The notes beneath the pieces are model-generated. The model saw only the letters and a program-made list of their open reading frames with translations, made no database searches and was not told the origin of the DNA. A DNA stretch of 25,890 nucleotides from RBG-16-66-20 sp964616875. GTDB lineage: Bacteria; Pseudomonadota; Gammaproteobacteria; Burkholderiales; SG8-39. This document shows positions 14,955 to 22,083 of this stretch, one piece after another. The stretch covers positions 1 to 25,890 of the forward strand of contig CAZTSJ010000141.1 of the NCBI GenBank assembly GCA_964616875.1, in the 5' to 3' direction. The stretch's first letter is position 1. Each line of letters opens with the position of its first letter. The position numbers and the translations under genes are program-made.

Positions 14955-16691
14955 CTAATGCGGAACGACGTGCGCGTGGAGCAATGCCGAGCGCCCGCCG
15001 CGGACTTCGGCCAGGCAGCGCCGGATCGCGGCCGCAACCTGCGCGGGCTCGGTGAGGGTTTCGCCGTACGCGCCCGCAGCCTCGGCGATCTTCGCGAAGT
15101 CCATGCCCTGCGCGAGCTGCGACTGGAAGGCGCCCAGGCGCTTGGCTTCGCCCTCGGGGTGCATGCGCAGCGTCGCTTCCTTGACTGCCGCCCAGCCGCC
15201 GTTGTCGAGCACCAGCGTAAAAATCGGCAGACGGTACTGCGCGGCGACCGCGTAGACGGCTTCCGGGTTGCAGAAATAGAAACTGCCGTCGCCAACGATC
15301 TGCACCACGGTACGTTCCGGCCGCGCGAGCTTGATGCCCAGCGCCGTGCCGCCGGAAAAGCCCAGTCCGCCGCCCGCCGATCCGATCAGCGTGCCGGGCA
15401 GCGAGCGCGGTATCTGCGTGAAGACCGCGGGCGAGTTGCGGATCGCTTCGTTCAGCACGATGTCCTCGGGGCCGATGGCGCGGCCAATTTCGGCGCACAG
15501 GTAGAACGGGTTGATGCCTCCGGTCGCACCCGGGTCGGCAGCCAGCCGCGCGACCCCTTCGATACGCTTGCGCTGCCCGGCAGCCATCGCCTCGACCCGG
15601 CGGCGTGCCGCGGCGACGAACTCCGGCGTCGCGCCCGCGCGCAGCGCCTCGAGCAGCTGCGCCAGGATGCAACCGCTGTCGCCTTCGATGCGCAGGTTGC
15701 TCGGAAAACCCCACATGGGAAAGCCGCGCTTTACTGCGTCGACGTCGATGTGCGCCCACCAGCAGGCCGGATTGTCGGGCACGTCCCTGGGTATCCAGGG
15801 CACGTCGATGTCCAGCAGCAGCCCGACATCGGCCTGCGCGACATGCTCGTTGGGCAGGAAGCCCGCGAAGCACGGCGAGTCGCGCGGAATGTTCAGGTGC
15901 GAAGGGTTGAATTCGAACACGCGGATGCCGGCGAAGCGCGCCAGCTCGTCGAGCAGCGCGACGCTGGCCGGATTGCGCCCGGCGTAGGCGGTGACCAGCA
16001 CCGGATCGCGCGCCGCGAGCAGCCGCGCGGCAAGCGCCGCCAGCGCCGCCGGCGCGGCGCCGCCCGCGGCCACGGGCCCGAAGCGCTGCTCCGGGAACGA
16101 GCGCACCGCGCTCGCATCCCAGCTCTCGGCGAGCGTTTCACGCGGCAGCATCATGTAGACCGGTCCTTTCGGATCGCTCTGCATGAGCGTGTGCGCACGG
16201 CGCAGCGCTTCCTTGGTGACGACGCCGGTGGGCAGGGTGTATTCCCATTTGACGTAGGGCCGCACCAGGCCGGCCTGGTCGAAGGGTTCCTGCACGAAAT
16301 GCACGTAGGTATCGCGCGATCCTGCGAGCTCGCCGTGCAAGGTGTGCGGCGACCTGCCCGCCATCAGGAGAACCGGAATGCGCCCGCGGTAGAGGTTATG
16401 CAGCGCCATCGCCGCGTTCGCGGTGCCGGCATCGACGTGCACCAGCACGCCCTGGCCGCGGCCGGTGGCGAGCGCATAGCCGGCCGCCATGTGCACGGCG
16501 ACGTTTTCGTGCGGGCAGAGGATGGTCTGCGGAAATTTGCGCCCTGCGCTGCGCCAGCGCGCCATTTCCTCTATCAGCGGCGCATGGTCGGTGCCGAGGT
16601 TGCAGAACAGGTACTCGATGCCGAGTTCGTTCAGGCCCTCGAGGAAGTAGTGGGCCGTGCTGTGCAGCGTGGTCTGCTGCGGGTTATTCAT
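14955..16691 (-). CDS. Thiamine-diphosphate-dependent enzyme (acetolactate synthase / decarboxylase-like)
   Basis: This 578-residue cytosolic enzyme has the three-domain layout of the acetolactate synthase/benzoylformate decarboxylase family. Glu62 in CPHENVAVHMAAGYA is the cofactor-activating glutamate; GDGSFYFCNPEAVY (from residue 467) with DN at 496-497 is the ThDP/Mg2+ motif. It should decarboxylate or ligate a 2-oxoacid, but the substrate is not recognisable. I chose ATG 16691 because it overlaps the upstream sulfur-transporter stop (ATGA) and gives a normal N-terminus; an earlier start at 16796 would overlap that gene by about 100 bases. Operon position with two sulfur-transporter halves suggests a sulfur-containing oxoacid, which is inference only. 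Confidence 0.88.
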   Translation of the reverse strand: MNNPQQTTLHSTAHYFLEGLNELGIEYLFCNLGTDHAPLIEEMARWRSAGRKFPQTILCPHENVAVHMAAGYALATGRGQGVLVHVDAGTANAAMALHNLYRGRIPVLLMAGRSPHTLHGELAGSRDTYVHFVQEPFDQAGLVRPYVKWEYTLPTGVVTKEALRRAHTLMQSDPKGPVYMMLPRETLAESWDASAVRSFPEQRFGPVAAGGAAPAALAALAARLLAARDPVLVTAYAGRNPASVALLDELARFAGIRVFEFNPSHLNIPRDSPCFAGFLPNEHVAQADVGLLLDIDVPWIPRDVPDNPACWWAHIDVDAVKRGFPMWGFPSNLRIEGDSGCILAQLLEALRAGATPEFVAAARRRVEAMAAGQRKRIEGVARLAADPGATGGINPFYLCAEIGRAIGPEDIVLNEAIRNSPAVFTQIPRSLPGTLIGSAGGGLGFSGGTALGIKLARPERTVVQIVGDGSFYFCNPEAVYAVAAQYRLPIFTLVLDNGGWAAVKEATLRMHPEGEAKRLGAFQSQLAQGMDFAKIAEAAGAYGETLTEPAQVAAAIRRCLAEVRGGRSALLHAHVVPH

Positions 16692-17074
16692 CGCGCCATG
16701 ATTTTGTGCAGCAATCCGCCCGCGACCATCGCGACCACGAACACGACGGATTCGGTCGACAGCGCCGAGAGTGCGGTGATCGCGGGGCCCGGACAATAGC
16801 CCGCAATGCCCCAGCCGATGCCGAAGATCGCCGCACCGGCGACGAGAGGGAAATCAATGTCTTTGAGGGTTGGAAGCGGAATTTTCGTTCTATAGATTTT
16901 GAAACCCGCAAGAGTAACGGCAACGGCACCACCCATGACAAGCATCAGGCTTGCATCCCATCTGCCACTGATGTCGAGAAATCCCAATACCTTCTTAGGG
17001 TTCGCCATGCCCGAAACCCACAGGCCGATGCCGAAGAGGAAGCCAGCGCCGAGCGCCGAGACAAGTGGATTCAT
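16688..17074 (-). CDS. YeeE/YedE-type transporter half (DUF6691), second subunit
   Basis: This 128-residue inner-membrane protein has four likely transmembrane segments. It carries the family motifs GIGLWVSGMANPKKVLGFLD near the N-terminus (GMANPKKV is the clearest part) and GYCPGPAITAL near the C-terminus, with the conserved Cys. It corresponds to one half of a full-length YeeE sulfur (thiosulfate/sulfide-related) permease, as in the PmpA/PmpB pairs. Its start overlaps the stop of the other half, and its stop overlaps the start of the ThDP enzyme; both are ATGA-type. The 16855-16935 stretch is notably AT-rich. Confidence 0.88.
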   Translation of the reverse strand: MNPLVSALGAGFLFGIGLWVSGMANPKKVLGFLDISGRWDASLMLVMGGAVAVTLAGFKIYRTKIPLPTLKDIDFPLVAGAAIFGIGWGIAGYCPGPAITALSALSTESVVFVVAMVAGGLLHKIMAR

Positions 17075-17493
17075 GACGCCACCCCAAGAAGATGGCGCAC
17101 CACGTAGACCGAGAGCATGCCGCTCGCCATGAACACCAGCACAGCGACGAGCGAACGCGCCGAGAGGCGCCCCAGCCCGCACACGCCGTGGCCGCTGGTG
17201 CAGCCGCCGCCCATGCGCGTGCCGAAACCGACCAGCAATCCCGCGGCGGCTGCCCACACGAGCGGGAAACCCTGGCGCAGCGGCACCGGCGCGCCCGCTG
17301 CTTGCCACGCCAGGCCCGCGAAAAGAAGGCCAGAGATAAACCAAGCCCGCCACTGCGCTTCAGGAGGGGAAAGGATTCCATGCAATATGCCGCTCACGCC
17401 CGCGATGCGACCGTTGGCCGCGAGCAGCCAGACGCTCGCCAGGCCGATGAGGGCGCCGCCAGCGAGCGCGGAAATCGGGGTAAAGTCATGCAT
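17071..17493 (-). CDS. YeeE/YedE-type transporter half, first subunit
   Basis: This 140-residue membrane protein is the other half of the split sulfur transporter. It has about four transmembrane segments and the conserved MGGGCTSGHGVCGLGRLSARS-type signature (GGGCTSGHGVCG), with two cysteines. It is the first gene of the minus-strand cluster. Its start codon is 20 bp from the divergent persulfide dioxygenase start, so the promoters must overlap the opposing coding sequence or each other. Members of this family import thiosulfate or related reduced sulfur; the exact ion is not shown by the sequence. Confidence 0.9.
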   Translation of the reverse strand: MHDFTPISALAGGALIGLASVWLLAANGRIAGVSGILHGILSPPEAQWRAWFISGLLFAGLAWQAAGAPVPLRQGFPLVWAAAAGLLVGFGTRMGGGCTSGHGVCGLGRLSARSLVAVLVFMASGMLSVYVVRHLLGVAS

Positions 17494-17513
17494 ATGATCT
17501 GCTCTCGCCGGCC

Positions 17514-18587
17514 ATGATTTTCCGTCAGCTGTTCGATCCGCAGTCGTCCACCTATACCTACCTGCTCGCCGATTCTCTCACGCGCGAAGCGCTGCTGATC
17601 GACCCGGTATTCGACCACGCGCGGCGCGATGCGGCGCTGATCGAGGAACTGGGCCTGAAGCTCGAATTCACGCTTGAGACGCATGTGCACGCCGACCACG
17701 TTACCGGTGCGGCGCTGCTCAAGCGCCGGCTCGGCTCGCAAATCGCGCTCTCGAAGGCGAGCGGCGCCGAGGGCGCGGACCGCTACCTCGCCGATGGCGA
17801 CGCGGTGGCCTTCGGCAAGCGCTCTGTGGAGGCGCGCGCCACGCCGGGCCATACCGGCGGTTGCCTGAGCTACGTGCTCGATGACCGCTCGATGGCCTTC
17901 ACCGGCGACGCGCTGCTGATCCGCGGCTGCGGGCGCACCGATTTCCAGCAGGGCAGCGCGCCGCTCCTGTTCCAGTCGGTGCGTGAACGGCTGTTTTCGC
18001 TGCCCGAGGACTGCCTGCTGTACCCGGGCCACGATTACCGCGGGCTCACGGCCTCCAGCGTGGGCGAGGAGAAGAAGTACAATCCGCGCCTCGCGCTTGC
18101 GATCCACGAAGCCGATTTCACCGGCTACATGACGAACCTCGGCCTCGCGCACCCGAAACTGATGGAGGTGGCGGTACCGGCCAACCTGCGCTGCGGCCGC
18201 CCGGAGAAAGCAGACATGAGCAATGCAGCCGACAACGAATGGGCGCCGCTGTCCTACACTTTTGCGGGCATCTGGGAACTGCAGCCCGAGTGGCTGGCGG
18301 AAAATCCCGGCAGCGCGCAGGTCGTGGACGTGCGCGAGCCGGATGAATTCACCGGCGCGCTGGGCCACATCGCGGCAGCGAAACTGGTTCCGCTTGGAAG
18401 TCTGGCGCAGAGATTTTCAGAAATAGAAAAAGACAAACCGGTAGTCGTGGTCTGCCGCTCCGGCGCGCGCTCGGCGCAGGCCACCGTGATGCTGCGCGGC
18501 GCGGGCTTCGCCAGGGTGGCAAACCTCGCCGGCGGCATGCTGCGCTGGCGCGCGCAGCGGCTTCCGGTCGAAGGCGGAACGGACTGA
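17514..18587 (+). CDS. Persulfide dioxygenase-rhodanese fusion protein
   Basis: This 357-residue cytosolic enzyme fuses an ETHE1-like metallo-beta-lactamase domain (about 1-235) to a rhodanese domain (about 250-352). The first has THVHADH (H57, H59, D61, H62), H113, D132 and H173; ETHE1-type enzymes use a single Fe(II) to oxidise glutathione persulfide to sulfite. The second has VDVREPDEF and the catalytic loop CRSGARS with Cys314, which transfers sulfane sulfur. The fusion couples thiosulfate or persulfide exchange to sulfite formation. It is divergent from the YeeE pair, consistent with a shared role in reduced-sulfur handling. No sulfur-responsive repressor gene is nearby. Confidence 0.93.
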   Translation: MIFRQLFDPQSSTYTYLLADSLTREALLIDPVFDHARRDAALIEELGLKLEFTLETHVHADHVTGAALLKRRLGSQIALSKASGAEGADRYLADGDAVAFGKRSVEARATPGHTGGCLSYVLDDRSMAFTGDALLIRGCGRTDFQQGSAPLLFQSVRERLFSLPEDCLLYPGHDYRGLTASSVGEEKKYNPRLALAIHEADFTGYMTNLGLAHPKLMEVAVPANLRCGRPEKADMSNAADNEWAPLSYTFAGIWELQPEWLAENPGSAQVVDVREPDEFTGALGHIAAAKLVPLGSLAQRFSEIEKDKPVVVVCRSGARSAQATVMLRGAGFARVANLAGGMLRWRAQRLPVEGGTD

Positions 18588-18603
18588 AAAGTTCCGGCCG
18601 CCG

Positions 18604-20010
18604 ATGAGCGTACGCACCCGCTTCGCCCCGTCCCCGACCGGCTTCCTGCACATCGGCGGCGCGCGCACGGCGCTGTTTTGCTGGGCCTATGCGCGGCGCC
18701 ATGGCGGCAAGTTCATCCTCAGGATCGAGGACACCGACCTCGAGCGCTCGACCGAAATCTCGGTCAATGCGATCCTGGAGGGCATGCAGTGGCTCGGCCT
18801 CGACTGGGACGAGGGCCCGTTTTTCCAGATGCAGCGCCTGCCGCGCTACAAGGAAGTGGCCGAGCAACTCATCGCGACCGGGCATGCGTATCCGTGCTGG
18901 GCGACGAAGGAAGAGCTTGAAGAATTGAGGACCCGGCAAAGGCAAAACAACGAGAAACCCCGTTACGACGGTCGTTGGCGCCCCGAGCGGGCGCAAGGAT
19001 TGAAAAAGCCTGAAGGGGTAAAGCCGGTTGTTCGTTTCAGGACCCCGCAAGAGGGCGAGGTGGGCTGGCACGACCTCGTCAAGGGTCCGATCAGCGTCCC
19101 GAACCAGGAGCTCGACGACCTGGTGCTGTTGCGCGCCGACGGCGTGCCGACCTACAACTTCGGCGTGGTGGTGGACGACCTCGACATGCAGATCACGCAC
19201 GTGATCCGCGGCGACGACCATGTGAACAATACCCCCAGGCAGATCCATATCTTCAACGCCATTGGCAAACCGTTGCCCGCGTTTGCCCATCTGCCGATGA
19301 TCCTCGGCGCCGACGGCGAGCGGCTCTCGAAACGCCACGGCGCGGTGAGCGTCATGCAGTACATGGAGGAAGGCTTCCTGCCCGAGGCGCTGGACAATTA
19401 CCTCGCGCGCCTGGGCTGGTCGCACGGCAACGAGGAAGTCTTCTCCCGCAGGCAGCTGGTCGAGTGGTTCGACCTCGCGCACGTCAGCCGCTCGCCGGCG
19501 CAGTTCGATCCCGCGAAGGCGCTGTGGCTGAACCAGCAGTACCTCAAGCACGCGGACGACGTGCGGCTCTCCGGCCTGACCGAGTTGGTGCTGAAGGACA
19601 TGGGCATCAATGCGCGCGTCGGCCCACCCATCGACAAGGTCGTGGCCCTGCTGAAAGACCGCGCGAATACCGTGGTCCACCTGGCCGAGAACGCGCGCAT
19701 GTTCTACGTCTACGAGGGTCCCGCGGCCAACGACGTCGCGCAATTGCTGAACGACCCGACCCGGCCGGCGGTGCAGATGCTGGCGGCGAAGCTGGCGGAT
19801 CTGGCGGACGTTGCCTGGGACCGCAACTCCATCGCCGCGGTGATCGCCGAGGTGCTGAAGGCAACCGGGCTCAAGATGCCAGCGCTCGCCATGCCGGTGC
19901 GGCTGCTGATCACGGGCCGCACGCAGACGCCGTCGCTCGACGCGGTGCTCGAGCTCCTGGGGCGCGACGTCGTGCTCGCGCGGCTCGCGCAGCACCTTCG
20001 AGCCGCCTGA
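18604..20010 (+). CDS. gltX: Glutamyl-tRNA synthetase
   Basis: This 468-residue class I aminoacyl-tRNA synthetase charges tRNA-Glu. It shows FAPSPTGFLHIGGARTA with the HIGH-type motif HIGG (16-19), LRIEDTD, the GDDHVNNTPRQ segment and the KMSKS-type loop LSKRHG (K243). Length is normal for the bacterial discriminating type. It follows the persulfide dioxygenase gene by 16 bases with no clear ribosome site. A tRNA-Glu gene lies just downstream, so the enzyme and its substrate are encoded together. The stretch 18910-19045 uses AT-rich codons unlike the rest of the gene. Confidence 0.97.
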   Translation: MSVRTRFAPSPTGFLHIGGARTALFCWAYARRHGGKFILRIEDTDLERSTEISVNAILEGMQWLGLDWDEGPFFQMQRLPRYKEVAEQLIATGHAYPCWATKEELEELRTRQRQNNEKPRYDGRWRPERAQGLKKPEGVKPVVRFRTPQEGEVGWHDLVKGPISVPNQELDDLVLLRADGVPTYNFGVVVDDLDMQITHVIRGDDHVNNTPRQIHIFNAIGKPLPAFAHLPMILGADGERLSKRHGAVSVMQYMEEGFLPEALDNYLARLGWSHGNEEVFSRRQLVEWFDLAHVSRSPAQFDPAKALWLNQQYLKHADDVRLSGLTELVLKDMGINARVGPPIDKVVALLKDRANTVVHLAENARMFYVYEGPAANDVAQLLNDPTRPAVQMLAAKLADLADVAWDRNSIAAVIAEVLKATGLKMPALAMPVRLLITGRTQTPSLDAVLELLGRDVVLARLAQHLRAA

Positions 20011-20019
20011 AGCCGGTGA

Positions 20020-20025
20020 TATAAT
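20020..20025 (+). promoter_or_regulatory. Putative -10 element of the tRNA-Ala/tRNA-Glu promoter
   Basis: TATAAT at 20020-20025 is followed by the GC-rich sequence TCGCGCCC, placing a start near 20032, 8 nt before tRNA-Ala. A GC-rich discriminator is typical of stringently controlled stable-RNA promoters. A weak TTCGAG at 19997-20002 sits 17 bp upstream as a possible -35, inside gltX. Confidence 0.6.
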
Positions 20026-20039
20026 TCGCGCCCTTGCGT

Positions 20040-20115
<76 letters not shown>

Positions 20116-20140
20116 CCCAAGCTTCGAAGTTTCGCCTCGA

Positions 20141-20216
20141 GTCCCGATCGTCTAGAGGCCTAGGACATCGCCCTTTCACGGCGGTAACCGGGGTTCGAAT
20201 CCCCGTCGGGACGCCA
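20141..20216 (+). tRNA. tRNA-Glu (anticodon TTC)
   Basis: The gene closely follows the standard bacterial tRNA-Glu pattern: acceptor GTCCCGA/TCGGGAC, anticodon loop CTTTCAC giving TTC, T arm with GGTTCGAATCC, discriminator G and encoded CCA. It lies 25 bases after tRNA-Ala and is probably cotranscribed with it, downstream of the gene for its own synthetase. Confidence 0.97.
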
Positions 20217-20236
20217 TTGGATTGAGTTGGCGCTGA

Positions 20237-21010
20237 TCAGGGCGCTTTGCGGCGTGCCTTGCGGAAGGCCGCCACCCGCCGCCGCGGCTCGCCGCCCTCG
20301 TAGGAGCGCGCGAATTCGTCGATGCTGGCGCGCACGCTCTCGGCGAGCGGCGCTTCCTCCCACAGCTTGCACAGGCGCTTCTGCGCCCGGATCGCCTCCG
20401 GCTCGCCCGCCAGGATGGCGTCCAGGGCATGGTTGACGCATGCATCCAGATCTTTTGCATCGGATATTTTTTCTACAAGACCCCAAACTAGGGCCTCGGC
20501 CGCGCCGATGGTTTCCCCGGTCATGACCAGCCAGCGCGCGCGGCCCGCGCCGACGAGGCGCGGCAGCATCGCGGCTTCGACCACCGAGGGGATGCCGAGG
20601 CGCACTTCGGGCATGCCGAAGGCCGCCGTGTCGGCGGCGATGCGCAGGTCGCAGCTGGCGGCGAGCTCAAGCCCCGCGCCCAGGCACCAGCCGTTGATGC
20701 GCGCGATCACGGGCACCGGGCACTCGCGCAGCGCGGCGCAGGCGGCGTGGATCAGGCCGATGAATTCGCGCGCCGAGGCAGGATCGAGCGAACCCAGCGT
20801 TTCCAGGTCGGCGCCGCCGATAAATGCTTTTTCGCCTGAGCCTGTAAGCACGACTGCTCTGAGCTTTCGCTCTGTTTCGAAAGATTTTAATTTCTCGGAA
20901 AAAGTGCGCAAAACATCAGGCGTAAGAATATTCAGCTTGCGCGGATTGTCGATCGTGACGCGCGCGACCAGGCCGCCGGGGCGGGATTCGAGTTCGGTCC
21001 GGACTGTCAA
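20237..21010 (-). CDS. Enoyl-CoA hydratase/isomerase family protein
   Basis: This 257-residue crotonase-fold enzyme acts on CoA thioesters in the cytoplasm. The oxyanion-hole segment KAFIGGADL and GWCLGAGLELAASCDLRIA are clear, and both usual acidic positions appear filled (Glu in GLELAAS and Glu in FGMPEVRLGIP). The loop after the second one reads PSVVEAAML instead of the common PGAGGTQRL, so it may be a non-standard hydratase, isomerase or lyase. The start is TTG 21010, giving MTVRTELESRPGG; no strong ribosome site precedes it. It follows the transaldolase gene by 16 bases and is probably cotranscribed. AT-rich patches occur at about 20440-20500 and 20815-20940. Confidence 0.87.
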   Translation of the reverse strand: MTVRTELESRPGGLVARVTIDNPRKLNILTPDVLRTFSEKLKSFETERKLRAVVLTGSGEKAFIGGADLETLGSLDPASAREFIGLIHAACAALRECPVPVIARINGWCLGAGLELAASCDLRIAADTAAFGMPEVRLGIPSVVEAAMLPRLVGAGRARWLVMTGETIGAAEALVWGLVEKISDAKDLDACVNHALDAILAGEPEAIRAQKRLCKLWEEAPLAESVRASIDEFARSYEGGEPRRRVAAFRKARRKAP

Positions 21011-21026
21011 GGATTCGCGCTCGCGC

Positions 21027-21944
21027 TCAAGCAGCCGCGCGCGCGGGTTGCTGCAGCGCGGCCTCGAGCTTGCGCGCGTCGGCGTCGAACTTGCGGATGC
21101 CGTCGGAGAGTTTCTCCACCGCCATCGCGTCCGAGTTGTGCTGCCAGCGGAATGCAGTTTCGTTCAAAGGTGTTTTTTCGATCGAAAGTCTTTGCGCATT
21201 TTCAAGCGTGAGTTTCGGAACCACCTCACCGTCGATTGAAGACAGTTTCTGCAGCAGGTCAGGAGCAATAGTCAAAAGATCACAACCGGCCAGACAGAGA
21301 ATTTGTTCGATCTTGCGGAAGCTCGCGCCCATCACCTGCGTCGCGTAGCCGTGCTTCTTGTAGTAGTTGTAAATCCTGGTCACCGAGGCGACGCCGGGAT
21401 CTTCATCGATGGGGATGTCCTCGACTTTGCGCGCGGCCTTGTGCCAGTCGTAGATGCGGCCGACGAAGGGCGAGATCAGCGTCACGCCCGCGTCGGCGCA
21501 GGCCACCGCCTGCGCGAAGGAGAACAGCAGCGTCATGTTGCAATGGATGCCCTCGCGCTCCAGGGACTGGGCGGCGCGGATGCCCTCCCAGGTGGCCGCG
21601 AGCTTGATCAGGATGCGTTCGCGCTTCACGCCCTGGGACTCATAAAGGGAAATGAACTTGCGCGCTTTGGTAATGCTGCTTTCGGTATCAAAAGACAATC
21701 TGGCATCAACTTCGGTCGAGACCCGCCCCGGGATGTGCTTGAGGATCTCGCAGCCGAAATTCACGCATAGCTGGTCCATGTCCCGGACCACGAGGTGCTT
21801 GAAGCGCGCGTCCTGCGCTGCCGCGAGCAGGAGGGAGGGATTAGTCGTTGCGTCCTGCGGGCGCCATTTCGCCACCGCGTCGATGTCGCCCGTATCGGCG
21901 ACCACGATCGAACATTTGCGCAGGGATTCCAGCAGCTGGGCCAT
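21027..21944 (-). CDS. tal: Transaldolase
   Basis: This 305-residue enzyme of the non-oxidative pentose phosphate pathway transfers a dihydroxyacetone unit between sugar phosphates. It shows DATTNPSLLL (31-40), the Schiff-base lysine in ILIKLAATWEG (K114), CNMTLLFSFAQA, ISPFVGRIYDW and the late VMGASFR. Length fits the TalB class. The start ATG 21944 has a TAAAAT hexamer only 6 nt upstream, so the mRNA may be leaderless. The enoyl-CoA hydratase gene follows after 16 bases. AT-rich codon patches lie at about 21165-21305 and 21640-21730. Confidence 0.96.
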   Translation of the reverse strand: MAQLLESLRKCSIVVADTGDIDAVAKWRPQDATTNPSLLLAAAQDARFKHLVVRDMDQLCVNFGCEILKHIPGRVSTEVDARLSFDTESSITKARKFISLYESQGVKRERILIKLAATWEGIRAAQSLEREGIHCNMTLLFSFAQAVACADAGVTLISPFVGRIYDWHKAARKVEDIPIDEDPGVASVTRIYNYYKKHGYATQVMGASFRKIEQILCLAGCDLLTIAPDLLQKLSSIDGEVVPKLTLENAQRLSIEKTPLNETAFRWQHNSDAMAVEKLSDGIRKFDADARKLEAALQQPARAAA

Positions 21945-21950
21945 GGCGGG

Positions 21951-21956
21951 ATTTTA
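21951..21956 (-). promoter_or_regulatory. Putative -10 element right before the transaldolase start
   Basis: On the minus strand TAAAAT is followed by CCCGCC and then the ATG. Transcription would begin at or beside the start codon. No Shine-Dalgarno sequence fits in the gap, which supports leaderless translation. The -35 region (around 21973-21979) matches the consensus poorly. Confidence 0.45.
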
Positions 21957-22043
21957 CAGAGCCTGACCCGGGGCAGAATCCGCGCCAGCACTAAAGGCGT
22001 AGGGTTTTGAAAACTAAGACTTTCCTTGCTCTGCGCAGCAGGG

Positions 22044-22077
22044 TACACTGCGACGCACCAAAAAACGACCCGGAGAG
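22044..22077 (+). promoter_or_regulatory. Possible -10 (TACACT) and ribosome site for the oxidoreductase operon
   Basis: The 139-bp divergent gap 21945-22083 separates the transaldolase from this operon. TACACT at 22044-22049 is a plausible -10. GGAGAG at 22072-22077 lies 6 nt before TTG 22084 and decides the start of the first gene. No -35 stands out, and the rest of the gap shows no repeats. Confidence 0.45.
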
Positions 22078-22083
22078 CCGGCG

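Noticed and set aside
14700..16799. 699-codon plus-strand open frame opposite the ThDP enzyme
   Set aside because: It has no domain and Arg/His-rich shadow composition; the minus-strand frame has clear ThDP motifs and operon overlaps.
16688..17493. Frameshifted or broken full-length YeeE gene
   Set aside because: The two halves each have a complete motif set and a normal start and overlap as ATGA; split YeeE pairs are a known natural arrangement.
20217..20236. Intrinsic terminator after tRNA-Glu
   Set aside because: The 20-bp gap has no stable hairpin followed by a T run; termination may be Rho-dependent or occur within the opposing gene.
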